A stretch of 33,576 bases of DNA from Bradyrhizobium sp. NAS96.2. GTDB lineage: Bacteria > Pseudomonadota > Alphaproteobacteria > Rhizobiales > Xanthobacteraceae. Where the stretch lies: assembly GCF_001908235.1 (NCBI RefSeq), contig NZ_LGHK01000172.1, positions 1 to 33,576 on the forward strand, given 5' to 3'. Made by a program: the position numbers and the translations under genes. Below the pieces are notes generated by a model. That model did not search any database, had not been told where the DNA came from, and saw only the letters and a program-made list of their open reading frames with translations. How positions within the stretch are numbered: position 1 is the first letter of the stretch; every line of letters begins with the position of its first letter. Shown here piece by piece: positions 1 through 8,835 of this stretch.

Positions 1-551
1 GCGGCGCCACCGCCGCCCGCGGCAGCGACCGCTTTCTCGCAGGCCGGCGACAGCTTCGCCTTGTTCTTCTCGAGGCACTGCAGCGCCGGTGCGCCGCCGG
101 TCGGCACGCCCGCGCAGACCTTGGGATAATCGGAGCGGCATGCGCTGCGGATCGCCGAGATCTGCGCGCTGGACGGCGCTCCGGCTGCCTTCGGTGCTGC
201 GGCCTCCGTGGCAGGCTTGGCCGTCGTCGCCGCAGCGGCATCGGGCTTGGCCGCGGGAGCAGCTTCGGTCTTGGCCGCCGCAGGCGCAGCGGCCGGCGCT
301 TCCACGGCCTTCACGGCGCTGGCGCAGCCGGGGCCGAGGCTTGCCGTGTTCTTCTGCAAGCATTGCAGCGACGCTTCGCCGCCGGGCGGGACGCTGGAGC
401 AATGGGCGATGTAGTCATTGCGACATTGCGACTTGATGGCGTCGCGCTGCGCCTGGGTCGGCGCCTGCGACAAGGCCGGCGCGGTACTCACGAATGCCGC
501 AAGCGCGAGCCATGCGGAAAGCTTCGTTGCACGTATCAACGCATTGATCAT
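1..551 (-). CDS. Secreted cysteine-rich repeat protein (3' end beyond window)
   Basis: The frame is open from an ATG at 551 to the window edge, so the C-terminus is missing. An AGAGGA Shine-Dalgarno lies about 10 bases upstream. The product starts with a signal peptide (hydrophobic to about residue 28, ending PALSQA). Two copies of a Cys module follow: Cys 43, 51, 64, 76 and Cys 138, 146, 159, 171. Both have exactly the same spacing (x7, x12, x11) and share CR-x-DY, G-G-x3-LQCL-x-KN and a C-terminal C-x3-AV. A low-complexity Ala/Pro/Lys linker (about residues 83-128) joins them. This resembles the Cys-rich repeat family first described in Golgi proteins (PF00839) and common as periplasmic proteins in bradyrhizobia. 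Function is unknown; disulfide-stabilised modules in the periplasm are an inference. It is divergent from the efflux operon. Confidence 0.85.
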   Translation of the reverse strand, partial: MINALIRATKLSAWLALAAFVSTAPALSQAPTQAQRDAIKSQCRNDYIAHCSSVPPGGEASLQCLQKNTASLGPGCASAVKAVEAPAAAPAAAKTEAAPAAKPDAAAATTAKPATEAAAPKAAGAPSSAQISAIRSACRSDYPKVCAGVPTGGAPALQCLEKNKAKLSPACEKAVAAAGGGGA

Positions 552-753
552 CTGAATAAATCCTCTCGTTGCGCCGGAAGCCGCCGGCTCAACTGAACTG
601 CGTTCTGAAAATTCTTGCTGTGACAACCTTCGCGAGCGGCATCATTTTCGCTTTCGAGTTCCGCTGCAAGCGGATTGTTGCTATGGAAGAAGCAGGTTGA
701 TTTTTTTGCCGCCTACCACGTTTGAGTTAAGTCATTTGAACTGAGGCTCGGAA

Positions 754-1956
754 ATGAGGCATGCGCGCGCGTCGGCACATTTCGATCGGAGCAATTTTTT
801 GCGGCTGCGAAATGCGCCGCTGACGCGCATCATCTGCGTCGTATCGGCCTTCGTCAGTTTAAGTGCCTGCGAGCAAAACAGTTTTGTTGCGCCGCCACCA
901 CCGAAGGTCGAGGTCGCGCCGCCGGTGCAGCGCGCCATCACGCGCTATCTGAACGCCACCGGAAACACCGCACCGATCAAGACCGTCGATCTGGTCGCGC
1001 GCGTGCAGGGCTTTCTACAGTCGATCAATTATCAGGACGGTTCGCCGGTGAAGCAGGGGACCACCCTGTTCACGATCGAGCCGGAGACCTACAAGCTGAA
1101 GCTGGAGCAGGCGCAGGCTGCCGAAGTCGGCGCGCAGGCGACGCTGAAGCAGGCTGAGTCCGACTTCAAGCGGCAGCAGGATCTGGTGCAGCGCCAGGCG
1201 GTGTCGCAGGCGACGCTGGAAACCTCGACATCGACGCGGGACAACGCGCAGGCTGGTCTGCAGCAGGCTCAGGTCAACACCAAGATCGCTGCGGTGAATT
1301 ATGGCTACACCAACGTCGCCGCGCCATTCGACGGCATCGTCAGCAACCATCTGGTCTCGGTCGGCGAACTGGTCGGCGTGGCCTCGCCGACCCAGCTTGC
1401 CACCATCGTGCAGCTCGACCCGATCTACGTGAACTTCAACGTCAACGAACAGGACGTGCAGCGGGTGCGGGACGAGGCGCGTCGCCGCGGCATGACGTTC
1501 AACGATCTCAGGCAATTGCCGATCGAGGTCGGGTTGCAGACCGAGACCGGTTATCCGCACATGGGCAAGCTCGATTATCTGTCGCCGACCGTCAGTCAAT
1601 CGACCGGAACGCTTGCCGTCCGCGGCCTGGTGCCCAATCCGGATCGCGTGCTGCTGCCCGGCTTCTATGTCCGCGTTCGCGTGCCGATCGACAAGCAGGA
1701 CAATGCGCTGCTGGTGCCTGACGTGGCGATCGGCAGCGACCAGAGCGGCCGCTACGTGCTGGTCGTCAATGCCGACAATTTGGTCGAGCAGCGCAAGGTG
1801 ACGACCGGTCAGCTCGACGAGGGCCTGCGCGTCATCGAGAGCGGACTGAAGGCCGATGACCGCGTCGTGACCGCCGGGCTGCTGCGCGCGATCCCCGGCC
1901 AGAAGGTCGATCCGCAGATGCAGAAGGGCGACGCGACTCCGGCACCGGCCAAGTGA
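754..1956 (+). CDS. RND efflux periplasmic adaptor (membrane fusion lipoprotein)
   Basis: This 400-residue protein is a membrane-fusion subunit linking an inner-membrane RND pump to an outer-membrane channel. An N-terminal signal ends in a lipobox (LSAC, Cys39), so the mature protein is probably a lipoprotein. A Pro-rich start (PPPPKVEV) follows, then the split lipoyl/barrel-sandwich domain (about 75-115 and 190-215) around a Gln/Ala-rich alpha-hairpin (about 115-185), then the beta-barrel and membrane-proximal domains. The ATG at 754 has GAGG seven bases upstream. Its stop is 10 bases before the pump ATG, so the two form an operon. No outer-membrane factor gene follows, so a TolC-like partner must be encoded elsewhere. 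The drug or solvent substrate cannot be read from the sequence. Confidence 0.93.
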   Translation: MRHARASAHFDRSNFLRLRNAPLTRIICVVSAFVSLSACEQNSFVAPPPPKVEVAPPVQRAITRYLNATGNTAPIKTVDLVARVQGFLQSINYQDGSPVKQGTTLFTIEPETYKLKLEQAQAAEVGAQATLKQAESDFKRQQDLVQRQAVSQATLETSTSTRDNAQAGLQQAQVNTKIAAVNYGYTNVAAPFDGIVSNHLVSVGELVGVASPTQLATIVQLDPIYVNFNVNEQDVQRVRDEARRRGMTFNDLRQLPIEVGLQTETGYPHMGKLDYLSPTVSQSTGTLAVRGLVPNPDRVLLPGFYVRVRVPIDKQDNALLVPDVAIGSDQSGRYVLVVNADNLVEQRKVTTGQLDEGLRVIESGLKADDRVVTAGLLRAIPGQKVDPQMQKGDATPAPAK

Positions 1957-1966
1957 GGGGCGCGCC

Positions 1967-4900
1967 ATGATCTCGAAATTCTTCATCGAGCGGCCGGTCC
2001 TTTCCAACGTCATCGCGATCCTGATGATCCTGATCGGCGGCGTCGCGCTGTTCAATCTCGCGGTCGCGCAGTATCCCGACGTGGTGCCGCCGACCGTCCA
2101 GGTGACGACGCGCTATCCCGGTGCATCGGCAAAAACCGTGATCGACACCGTGGCGCTGCCGATCGAGCAGCAGGTCAACGGCGTCGAGGACATGCTGTAC
2201 ATGCAGTCCTACAGCGGCGCCGACGGCACCTACACGCTGACGGTGACCTTCAAGATCGGCACCGACCTCAATTTCGCGCAGGTGCTGGTGCAGAACCGCG
2301 TCTCCTCGGCGCTGTCGCAGCTGCCGACCGCGGTGCAGAACCAGGGCGTCACGGTGCAGAAGCGATCGACCTCGATCCTGCTGTTCGTGACGCTGACCTC
2401 GCCGAACAAGACCTACGACAGCCTGTTCCTGTCGAACTATGCCACCATCAACATCCGCGACGAGCTGTCGCGTCTGCCGGGCGTCGGCAACGTCACCGTG
2501 TTCGGCGCCGGGCAATATTCGATGCGGGTCTGGCTCGATCCGAACAAGCTGCAGGCGCGCGGGCTGATGCCGCAGGACGTGATCCAGGCGATCCAGCAGC
2601 AGAGCCAGCAGGTCACCGCCGGCCAGGTCGGCGCGCCGCCGGCGCCGCAGGGGCAGGCATTCCAGTACACGCTGAACGTCAACGGCCGGCTCGATGACGC
2701 GAGCCAGTTCGAGAACATCATCGTCAAGACCGGCAATGTCGGCGACGTCATTCGGGTCCGCGATCTCGGCTGGGTCGAGCTCGGCGCGCAGACCTACAGC
2801 CAGGTGTTCTCGCTCAACCAGAAGCCGGCCACCGGCATCGGCGTGTTCCTGTCGCCGGGCGCCAACGCGCTGCAGGTCGAGAAGGAAGTGCAGAAGAAGG
2901 TAGCGCAGCTCGCCAAGCAGTTCCCGCAGGACATCAAATACGACACGCCGTTCGACACCACGAAATTCGTCCAGGCTTCGATCGACGAGGTCTACCGGAC
3001 GCTGATCGAGGCCGGCCTGTTGGTGCTGGTCGTGATTCTGGTGTTCCTGCAGGACTGGCGGGCGATGCTGGTGCCGGCGACGACAGTGCCGGTCACCATC
3101 ATCGGTGCGTTCGCGGCGATGGCCGCGCTCGGCTTCACCATCAACCTGTCGACGCTGTTTGCGATCGTGCTGGCGATCGGCATCGTGGTCGACGACGCCA
3201 TCGTGGTGGTCGAAGGCGCCGCGCACAATATCGAGCAGGGCATGTCCGGCCATGACGCCGCGATCAAGGCGATGGACGAATTGTTCGCGCCGATCGTCGG
3301 CATCACGCTGGTGCTGATCTCGGTGTTCCTGCCGGCGGCCTTCCTGCCGGGACTGACCGGCCGGATGTACGCACAATTCGCCCTGGTGATCGCGGCGACC
3401 GCGCTGCTCAGCGCGGTCAATGCCGCGACCCTGAAGCCGACGCAGTGCGCATTGTGGCTGCGCCGGCCGGTACCGCCGGAGCAGCGCAATTTCTTCTACC
3501 GCGGCTTCAACGCGATCTATGACGGCGTCGAGCGGGGCTACACGCAGGTGATCGGCGGCATTGCCGGCCATGCCAAGACCTCGGTCCTCATCGCGCTGAT
3601 CCTGATCGGAATCGCCGGCTATGGGCTGTCGCGGGTACCGACCGGCTTCATTCCGATCGAGGACCAGGGCTACCTCCTGGCCGCCGTGCAGCTGCCCGAC
3701 GGCGCCGCGATCGATCGCACCCAGCGGGTGCTCGACGAGGTCACCGAGATCGCCCGCAAGACGCCGGGCGTCGAGCAGGTGGTCGCCATCGCCGGCATCT
3801 CCGCGCTCGACAATTCGTCGAGCCTCGCCAATGCCGGTGTCGCCTATGTGATCCTGAAGGACTGGGGCTCGCGCGGCCCCGGCGAGGATCTGCGCTCGCT
3901 GGTCTACGGCCTCAACGACAAGCTCACGGTGATCCCGGAGGCGCGCATCCTGGTGATCCCGCCGCCGCCGATCCAGGGCATCGGCAATGCCGCCGGCTTT
4001 GCCATGCAGGTGCAGCTGCGCGACGGCAACGCCGACTACGGCAAGCTGCAGGCGGTCACCGGCGCCGTCGTCAGCAACGCGCAGACGCAAAGCGCGCTAC
4101 AGCGGGTGCAGTCGTCGTTCCGCTCGATGGTGCCGCAGTTCGACGTCCAGGTCGACCGCGTCAAGACCGAGACCCTGCACGTCACCACCGACCAGATCTT
4201 CTCGACGCTGTCGTCCTATCTCGGCGCGAGCTACGTCAACCAGTTCACCAAGTTCGGCCGCACCTTCCAGGTCTACACCCAGGCCGATGCGCAATACCGG
4301 CTGACGCTGCGCGACATCCAGAACATGATGGTGCGCAACAACAACGGCGACATGGTCCCGCTCGGGACGGTGGCGAACATCACGCCGTCGGTCGGGCCGT
4401 CGCTGATCAGCCTCTACAACCTCTACCCGTCGGCCACCATCATCGGCCTGCCGTCGCAGGGCTACAGTTCCGGCCAGTCGATGACGCTGATGGAGGAGAT
4501 CGCCGCGAAGACGCTGCCGCCGGGGACCGGCTATGAGTGGACGGCGATGTCGTACCAGGAGAAGGAGGTCGGCAGCCAGATCTACTTCGTGTTCGCGCTC
4601 GCGCTGCTGCTGGTCTACCTCGTGCTCGCCGGACAATATGAAAGCTGGTACGCGCCGATCTCGGTGATCCTGGCGGTGCCGCTGTCGCTGCTCGGGCCGA
4701 TGCTGGTGCTGACCTCGCTCCGGATCGAGAACAATCTCTACACCCAGATCGGCACCATCCTATTGATCGCGCTGTCGGCCAAGAACGCGATCCTGATCGT
4801 CGAGGTCGCACTCGAACATCACATCCGCGACGGCAAGCCGGTGCTGGACTCGGCGATCGACGCGGCGCGCGCCCGGTTCCGGCCGATCCTGATGACGTCG

Positions 4901-5137
4901 TTTGCCTTCATCCTCGGCGTGCTGCCGCTGGTGATCGCGACCGGCGCCGGCGCCAACGCCCGCAAGTCGATCGGCATCACCGTGTTCTCCGGCATGATCG
5001 CCTCGACCTGCCTCGCGGTGCTGTTCGTGCCGGCGTTCTTCGTCGTGGTGCAGAACTTCGAGAACTGGCGCAAGGCGAAGAAGGGCAAGGCGGCGACGCC
5101 GCAAGCTGCACCGCAGGCATCGGGTACGGTGCATTAG
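1967..5137 (+). CDS. RND multidrug efflux transporter, HAE1 family (AcrB/MexF-like)
   Basis: At 1056 residues this is a full-length proton-driven RND pump of the inner membrane. It starts with the usual ISKFFIERPVLSNVIA first transmembrane helix. Two large periplasmic loops follow, and twelve membrane helices are expected. The proton-relay residues are present: Asp409 and Asp410 in the TM4 motif IGIVVDDAIVVVE, and Lys939 in the TM10 motif LSAKNAILIVE. These match AcrB D407/D408 and K940 closely. The porter loop stretch with AIQQQSQQVTAGQVG is typical of the HAE1 subfamily. GGGG from the adaptor stop region serves as ribosome binding site. It should form a tripartite complex with the upstream lipoprotein. 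Nothing looks truncated, and no local regulator gene is visible. Confidence 0.95.
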   Translation: MISKFFIERPVLSNVIAILMILIGGVALFNLAVAQYPDVVPPTVQVTTRYPGASAKTVIDTVALPIEQQVNGVEDMLYMQSYSGADGTYTLTVTFKIGTDLNFAQVLVQNRVSSALSQLPTAVQNQGVTVQKRSTSILLFVTLTSPNKTYDSLFLSNYATINIRDELSRLPGVGNVTVFGAGQYSMRVWLDPNKLQARGLMPQDVIQAIQQQSQQVTAGQVGAPPAPQGQAFQYTLNVNGRLDDASQFENIIVKTGNVGDVIRVRDLGWVELGAQTYSQVFSLNQKPATGIGVFLSPGANALQVEKEVQKKVAQLAKQFPQDIKYDTPFDTTKFVQASIDEVYRTLIEAGLLVLVVILVFLQDWRAMLVPATTVPVTIIGAFAAMAALGFTINLSTLFAIVLAIGIVVDDAIVVVEGAAHNIEQGMSGHDAAIKAMDELFAPIVGITLVLISVFLPAAFLPGLTGRMYAQFALVIAATALLSAVNAATLKPTQCALWLRRPVPPEQRNFFYRGFNAIYDGVERGYTQVIGGIAGHAKTSVLIALILIGIAGYGLSRVPTGFIPIEDQGYLLAAVQLPDGAAIDRTQRVLDEVTEIARKTPGVEQVVAIAGISALDNSSSLANAGVAYVILKDWGSRGPGEDLRSLVYGLNDKLTVIPEARILVIPPPPIQGIGNAAGFAMQVQLRDGNADYGKLQAVTGAVVSNAQTQSALQRVQSSFRSMVPQFDVQVDRVKTETLHVTTDQIFSTLSSYLGASYVNQFTKFGRTFQVYTQADAQYRLTLRDIQNMMVRNNNGDMVPLGTVANITPSVGPSLISLYNLYPSATIIGLPSQGYSSGQSMTLMEEIAAKTLPPGTGYEWTAMSYQEKEVGSQIYFVFALALLLVYLVLAGQYESWYAPISVILAVPLSLLGPMLVLTSLRIENNLYTQIGTILLIALSAKNAILIVEVALEHHIRDGKPVLDSAIDAARARFRPILMTSFAFILGVLPLVIATGAGANARKSIGITVFSGMIASTCLAVLFVPAFFVVVQNFENWRKAKKGKAATPQAAPQASGTVH

Positions 5138-5156
5138 CCCGAGCGAAATCTATCGC

Positions 5157-5280
5157 CGTCACCCTGAGGAGGCCGCGAAGCGGCCGTCTCGAAGGGCGAA
5201 CGGCCCATCTATCTCCGCGCCGCCACGTCCGGGCCGTGCATGCTTCGAGGCGCGCAAGAGCGCGCACCTCAGCATGACGG
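5157..5280. repeat. Palindromic intergenic repeat, type A
   Basis: The outer arms CCGTCACCCTGAGG (5157-5170) and CCTCAGCATGACGG (5267-5280) pair at 12 of 14 positions. Inner stems lie around GGCCGCGAAGCGGCC and GGCGCGCAAGAGCGCGC. The element fills the gap between two converging genes (pump and oxidoreductase) and could act as a bidirectional mRNA end. It belongs to the class of REP-like elements dispersed in bradyrhizobial genomes. Confidence 0.75.
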
Positions 5281-5297
5281 AACTAGAGCTTTTGCCT

Positions 5298-6299
5298 CTA
5301 CACCTTCACCATGCGCTTGCCGCGGTTCTCGCCGGCCAGGAGCCCGATCAGCGCCTGCGGCGTGTTCTCGATGCCGTCGATGACGTCCTCCTGGACCTTG
5401 AGCTTGCCCGAGGCGACCCAGGACTGCAGGTCGGCGAGCGCGGCGTCGCGCTGGTCCATGTAGTCCATCACGATGAAGCCCTGCATGACGAGCCGCTTCA
5501 CCACGATCAGGCCGGGCACGCCGCGCGGGCCGTGCGCGGAGGGAACGCCGTCATATTGCGAGATCGCGCCGCAGCAGGCGATCCGGCCGCGGTTGTTCAT
5601 CTGCGCCAGGCAGGCCTCCAGGATGTCGCCGCCGACATTGTCGAAATAGACGTCGATGCCCTTCGGCGCCGCTGATCGCAGCGCCTTGTAGGTGGCGCCG
5701 TCCTTGTAGTCGACGGCGGCGTCGAAGCCGAGCTCCGACGTCAGCCAGTGGCACTTGTCCTTGCCGCCGGCGATGCCGACCACCCGGCAGCCCTTGATCT
5801 TGGCGATCTGGCCGACGATCGAGCCGACCGAGCCGGCCGCCGCCGACACCACCACGGTCTCGCCCTCCTTGGGCTTGCCGACATGGAGCAGGCCGAAATA
5901 GGCGGTCAGGCCGGCGATGCCATAGACGCTGAGCAGATGCGTCATCGGCTCGAGCTTCGGCATCTTCGCCAGGTGCTTGGCGGGCACGGCGGCGTAATCC
6001 TGCCAGCCGGTGTCGCCGAACACGATATCGCCCGGCTTCAGGCCGGGGTCATTCGACGAAACCACTTCGGCGATGCTGCCGCCGGCCATCACGGTGTTGG
6101 CTTCGACCGCAGCGCGGTAGGTGGCGCCGTGCATCCAGGCGCGGTTGGCGGCGTCGAGCGAGATGTAGCGCGTCCGCACCAGCGCCTCGCCATCCTTCGG
6201 CGCCGGGATCGTGCCCTTGGTCAGACGAAAATGCTCGGGCCCAAGCTTGCCGGTCGGCTTTTCAACAAGCAGGATCTGGCGATTGACGGTGTCGTTCAT
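5298..6299 (-). CDS. Zinc-independent MDR NADP-dependent oxidoreductase (CurA/PTGR-like)
   Basis: This 333-residue cytosolic enzyme is of the medium-chain dehydrogenase/reductase superfamily, in the subgroup that reduces alpha,beta-unsaturated ketones or aldehydes (E. coli CurA, mammalian prostaglandin reductase). Evidence is the start NRQILLVEKPTGKLGPEHF, the substrate segment RYISLDAANRAWM, the nucleotide-binding motif AAAGSVGSIVGQIAK and the C-terminal YFDNVGGDILEACL. The zinc ligands of classical alcohol dehydrogenases are absent. The ATG at 6299 is preceded by GGGGGAG. It is divergent from the symporter gene across 216 bp. Its role here is probably detoxification or metabolism of reactive carbonyls, which is a family-based guess. 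Confidence 0.9.
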   Translation of the reverse strand: MNDTVNRQILLVEKPTGKLGPEHFRLTKGTIPAPKDGEALVRTRYISLDAANRAWMHGATYRAAVEANTVMAGGSIAEVVSSNDPGLKPGDIVFGDTGWQDYAAVPAKHLAKMPKLEPMTHLLSVYGIAGLTAYFGLLHVGKPKEGETVVVSAAAGSVGSIVGQIAKIKGCRVVGIAGGKDKCHWLTSELGFDAAVDYKDGATYKALRSAAPKGIDVYFDNVGGDILEACLAQMNNRGRIACCGAISQYDGVPSAHGPRGVPGLIVVKRLVMQGFIVMDYMDQRDAALADLQSWVASGKLKVQEDVIDGIENTPQALIGLLAGENRGKRMVKV

Positions 6300-6360
6300 T
6301 GTGGTGTCTCCCCCTCGCGTTGGTCGTTTCGCATGCAGTTTGACTGCGACGCGCGCAGCT

Positions 6361-6381
6361 CAGTGCACAGATTGTGCGCTG
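6361..6381. promoter_or_regulatory. Inverted repeat in divergent promoter region, candidate operator
   Basis: CAGTGCACA-GAT-TGTGCGCTG has 9-base arms with a single mismatch. It lies in the 216-bp gap between the oxidoreductase (minus) and the symporter (plus), 61 bp from the oxidoreductase start. The size and spacing suit a dimeric regulator, but no regulator gene is next to it. Confidence 0.4.
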
Positions 6382-6515
6382 CATGAACGCTAGTCCCCAC
6401 GCTGGCATTCCACAACGGGAACAGATCGGCAAAGTCCCGCTCGGCGCGAAGCGTGTTGCGTAGCTGCGTAAATCTGCCACACTTGCCCGTCGCCGGGAAC
6501 TGACGGGGTAAGAGA

Positions 6516-7820
6516 ATGTCGAACAGGTTTACGCAGTATATCCTGCTTGCGATGGTCCTTGGCATCGCAATGGGGACCATCGTCTTCAACTATTTTCCTG
6601 ACAGCCGCGCCGAGATCGCCGCCGACGTCAACCTGATCGCAATGCTGTTCCTGCGCCTGATCAAGATGATCATCGCGCCACTCGTGTTTGCGACCCTCGT
6701 CGGCGGCATCGCCCATATGGGAAGCGGCGCCAAGCTCGGGCGCATCTTCGCCAAGACCATGGGCTGGTTCGTCTCCGCCTCCTTCGTTTCGCTGCTGCTC
6801 GGCCTCGTGATGGTCAATTTGCTGCAGCCCGGCGCCAATTTCCCCGGCACGCTGCCCGACAAGACCCAGTCCACCGGCCTGCCGGTCTCGGCCTTCTCGA
6901 TCGAGAAGTTCCTGACCCATCTGATCCCGACCTCGATCGCGGATGCGATGGCGCAGAACGAGATCCTGCAGATCGTGGTGTTCGCCGTGTTCTTCGCGGT
7001 CGCGCTCGGCGCCATGCCTGAGCGGGCCAAGCCGATCATGAGCCTGATCGACGACCTCGCGCACATCATGCTCAAGGTCACCGGCTATGTGATGCTGTTC
7101 GCGCCGCTCGCGGTGTGGGCCGCGATCATGGCGACCGTCTCGAAGAACGGCCTCGGCGTGCTCTGGAAGCTGATCGTCTTCATGGGCGGCTTCTATCTGT
7201 CGCTGCTGATCCTGTGGGGCATCCTGGTCGCGGTCGGCTTCGTCGTGATCGGGCCACGCTACAGCCATCTGCTGCGGCTGATCCGCGAGCCGCTGATGAT
7301 CGCGTTCTCGACCGCTTCCTCGGAGGCGGCCTACCCGAAGACGCTGGAGGGGCTGAACCGGTTCGGCGCCTCCTCGCGGATCTCGGCCTTCGTGCTGCCG
7401 CTCGGCTATTCCTTCAACCTCGACGGCACGATGATGTACTGCACCTTCGCGAGCATCTTCATCGCGCAGACCTACCACATCGAAATGTCGCTCGGCACGC
7501 AGCTCGCGATGCTGGCAACGCTGATGATCACCTCGAAGGGCGTCGCCGGCGTGCCGCGCGCGTCGCTGGTGGTGATCGCCTCGACGCTGTCGCAGTTCGG
7601 CATCCCCGAGGCCGGGTTGTTGATGATCATGGGCATCGACACCTTCCTCGACATGGGCCGCAGCGCCACCAACGTGATCGGCAACTCGCTGGCGACGTCG
7701 GTGGTCGCGAAGTGGGAGGGCGAGCTGAAGGCCGAGCACGAGCTCGGGCCCGACGACGCCGTGCCCGATGACGCGGTGCCGGGCGATGCCGTGCCCGGCG
7801 CGGTGATGGCCGGCCATTGA
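6516..7820 (+). CDS. Dicarboxylate/amino acid:cation symporter (DAACS family)
   Basis: This 434-residue inner-membrane secondary carrier is of the glutamate/C4-dicarboxylate family (GltP/DctA/GltPh fold). Hydrophobic helices run from residue 5. Re-entrant loop HP1 carries TASSEAAYP, the TM7 motif appears as SFNLDGTMM (usually NMDG), and TM8 carries FLDMGRSATNVIGN. It lacks the more usual ASSSxTLP serine-rich HP1, so it belongs to a divergent DAACS branch and the substrate is uncertain (aspartate, glutamate or a dicarboxylate). GGGGTAAGAG precedes the ATG. The C-terminus ends in an odd tail with three DDAVP-like repeats after residue 410. Only 12 bp separate it from a periplasmic binding protein gene, so the two are co-transcribed. 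Confidence 0.93.
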   Translation: MSNRFTQYILLAMVLGIAMGTIVFNYFPDSRAEIAADVNLIAMLFLRLIKMIIAPLVFATLVGGIAHMGSGAKLGRIFAKTMGWFVSASFVSLLLGLVMVNLLQPGANFPGTLPDKTQSTGLPVSAFSIEKFLTHLIPTSIADAMAQNEILQIVVFAVFFAVALGAMPERAKPIMSLIDDLAHIMLKVTGYVMLFAPLAVWAAIMATVSKNGLGVLWKLIVFMGGFYLSLLILWGILVAVGFVVIGPRYSHLLRLIREPLMIAFSTASSEAAYPKTLEGLNRFGASSRISAFVLPLGYSFNLDGTMMYCTFASIFIAQTYHIEMSLGTQLAMLATLMITSKGVAGVPRASLVVIASTLSQFGIPEAGLLMIMGIDTFLDMGRSATNVIGNSLATSVVAKWEGELKAEHELGPDDAVPDDAVPGDAVPGAVMAGH

Positions 7821-7832
7821 CGGGAGGGATGC

Positions 7833-8789
7833 ATGCATCGCGCCCGCTGGAGGCCGATAAGGGCTGAGGGCCGGCTGTCGTCGACACGTCTGCTGTCAGC
7901 ATGTCTGCTGGCGGCAAGCCTGCTCGCCGGACCGGCCACCGCACAGCCGGCGGGCGAGGGGCTCAGCCCCACGCTCGCCAACATCAAGGCCACGCACACG
8001 GTGCGGATCGGCTATCGCGAGAGCTCGCCGCCGTTCTCGTTCCTCGACCACTCCAACCGACCGATCGGCTACAGCCTCGAGCTGTGCGATGCGATCGTCG
8101 ACGAGATCGGGGCCGAGGTCGACGACGCCAACCTCAAGATCGATTACGTCAAGGTCACCTCCGACGACCGCATTGCGGCGGTTGTCGACAAGAAGATCGA
8201 TCTCGAATGCGGATCGACCACGGCGAACTCGGAGCGCGGCAAGCAGGTCGCGTTTTCACCGCTGATGTTCGTGGCCGGCACCAAGCTGATGGTGCCGAAG
8301 GCTTCCAGCGTCAACCAGGTCGCCGACCTGAAGGGCAAGACCGTGGTGGTGACCAAGGGCACCACCAACGAGCAGGCGATGCACAATGTCGACGCCAAGC
8401 AACAGCTCGGCCTCACGATCGTCACCGCAGGCGACCATGAGCAGTCCTACCAGATGCTGGTGGACGGCAAGGCGGATGCGTTCGCGACCGACGACATCCT
8501 GCTCTACGGCCTGATCGCGCGGCACAAGTCACAGGACAAATTCCGCGTCACCGGTGACTATCTGTCCTACGATCCCTACGGCATCATGTACCGCAAGGGC
8601 GAGCCGCAGATGAAGGACGTGGTCGAGCGCGCGTTCCGCAAGCTCGCCTCGAACCGCGACATCGTCCCGCTCTACAACAAATGGTTCGTCGCCCGCCTGC
8701 CGACCGGCGAGAAGCTCAACGTCGCGCTGTCACCGCAGCTCGAAGAAGCCTTCAAGGCGCTCGACGATTCGGCTGGTGGTGCGAACTAG
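7833..8789 (+). CDS. Amino acid ABC-type periplasmic substrate-binding protein
   Basis: This 318-residue secreted protein has the family 3 solute-binding (SBP_bac_3) fold of glutamate/aspartate binding proteins such as GltI. A signal peptide runs to about residue 38 (cleavage near ATAQ). The ligand-domain signature follows: VRIGYRESSPPFSFLD, then IGYSLELCDAI, then IDLECGSTTANSERGKQV and DAFATDD. The ATG at 7833 has GGGAGGG five bases upstream; an earlier out-of-frame ATG at 7829 is not used. No ABC permease or ATPase gene is near. The partner in the operon is a DAACS symporter, which normally needs no binding protein. Either the SBP serves a distant ABC transporter or it works with the symporter or as a sensor. 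Confidence 0.92.
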   Translation: MHRARWRPIRAEGRLSSTRLLSACLLAASLLAGPATAQPAGEGLSPTLANIKATHTVRIGYRESSPPFSFLDHSNRPIGYSLELCDAIVDEIGAEVDDANLKIDYVKVTSDDRIAAVVDKKIDLECGSTTANSERGKQVAFSPLMFVAGTKLMVPKASSVNQVADLKGKTVVVTKGTTNEQAMHNVDAKQQLGLTIVTAGDHEQSYQMLVDGKADAFATDDILLYGLIARHKSQDKFRVTGDYLSYDPYGIMYRKGEPQMKDVVERAFRKLASNRDIVPLYNKWFVARLPTGEKLNVALSPQLEEAFKALDDSAGGAN

Positions 8790-8835
8790 AGCGCGATGAA
8801 TTTAGATCGAATCGGTTTGGCTGCGTGCTCGCTTT

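Noticed and set aside
1832..4090. 752-codon open frame on the minus strand opposite the RND pump
   Set aside because: It is antisense to a full-length pump with all catalytic residues. Its product is rich in Arg, Asp, His and Gly from high-GC codon shadows and has no domain.
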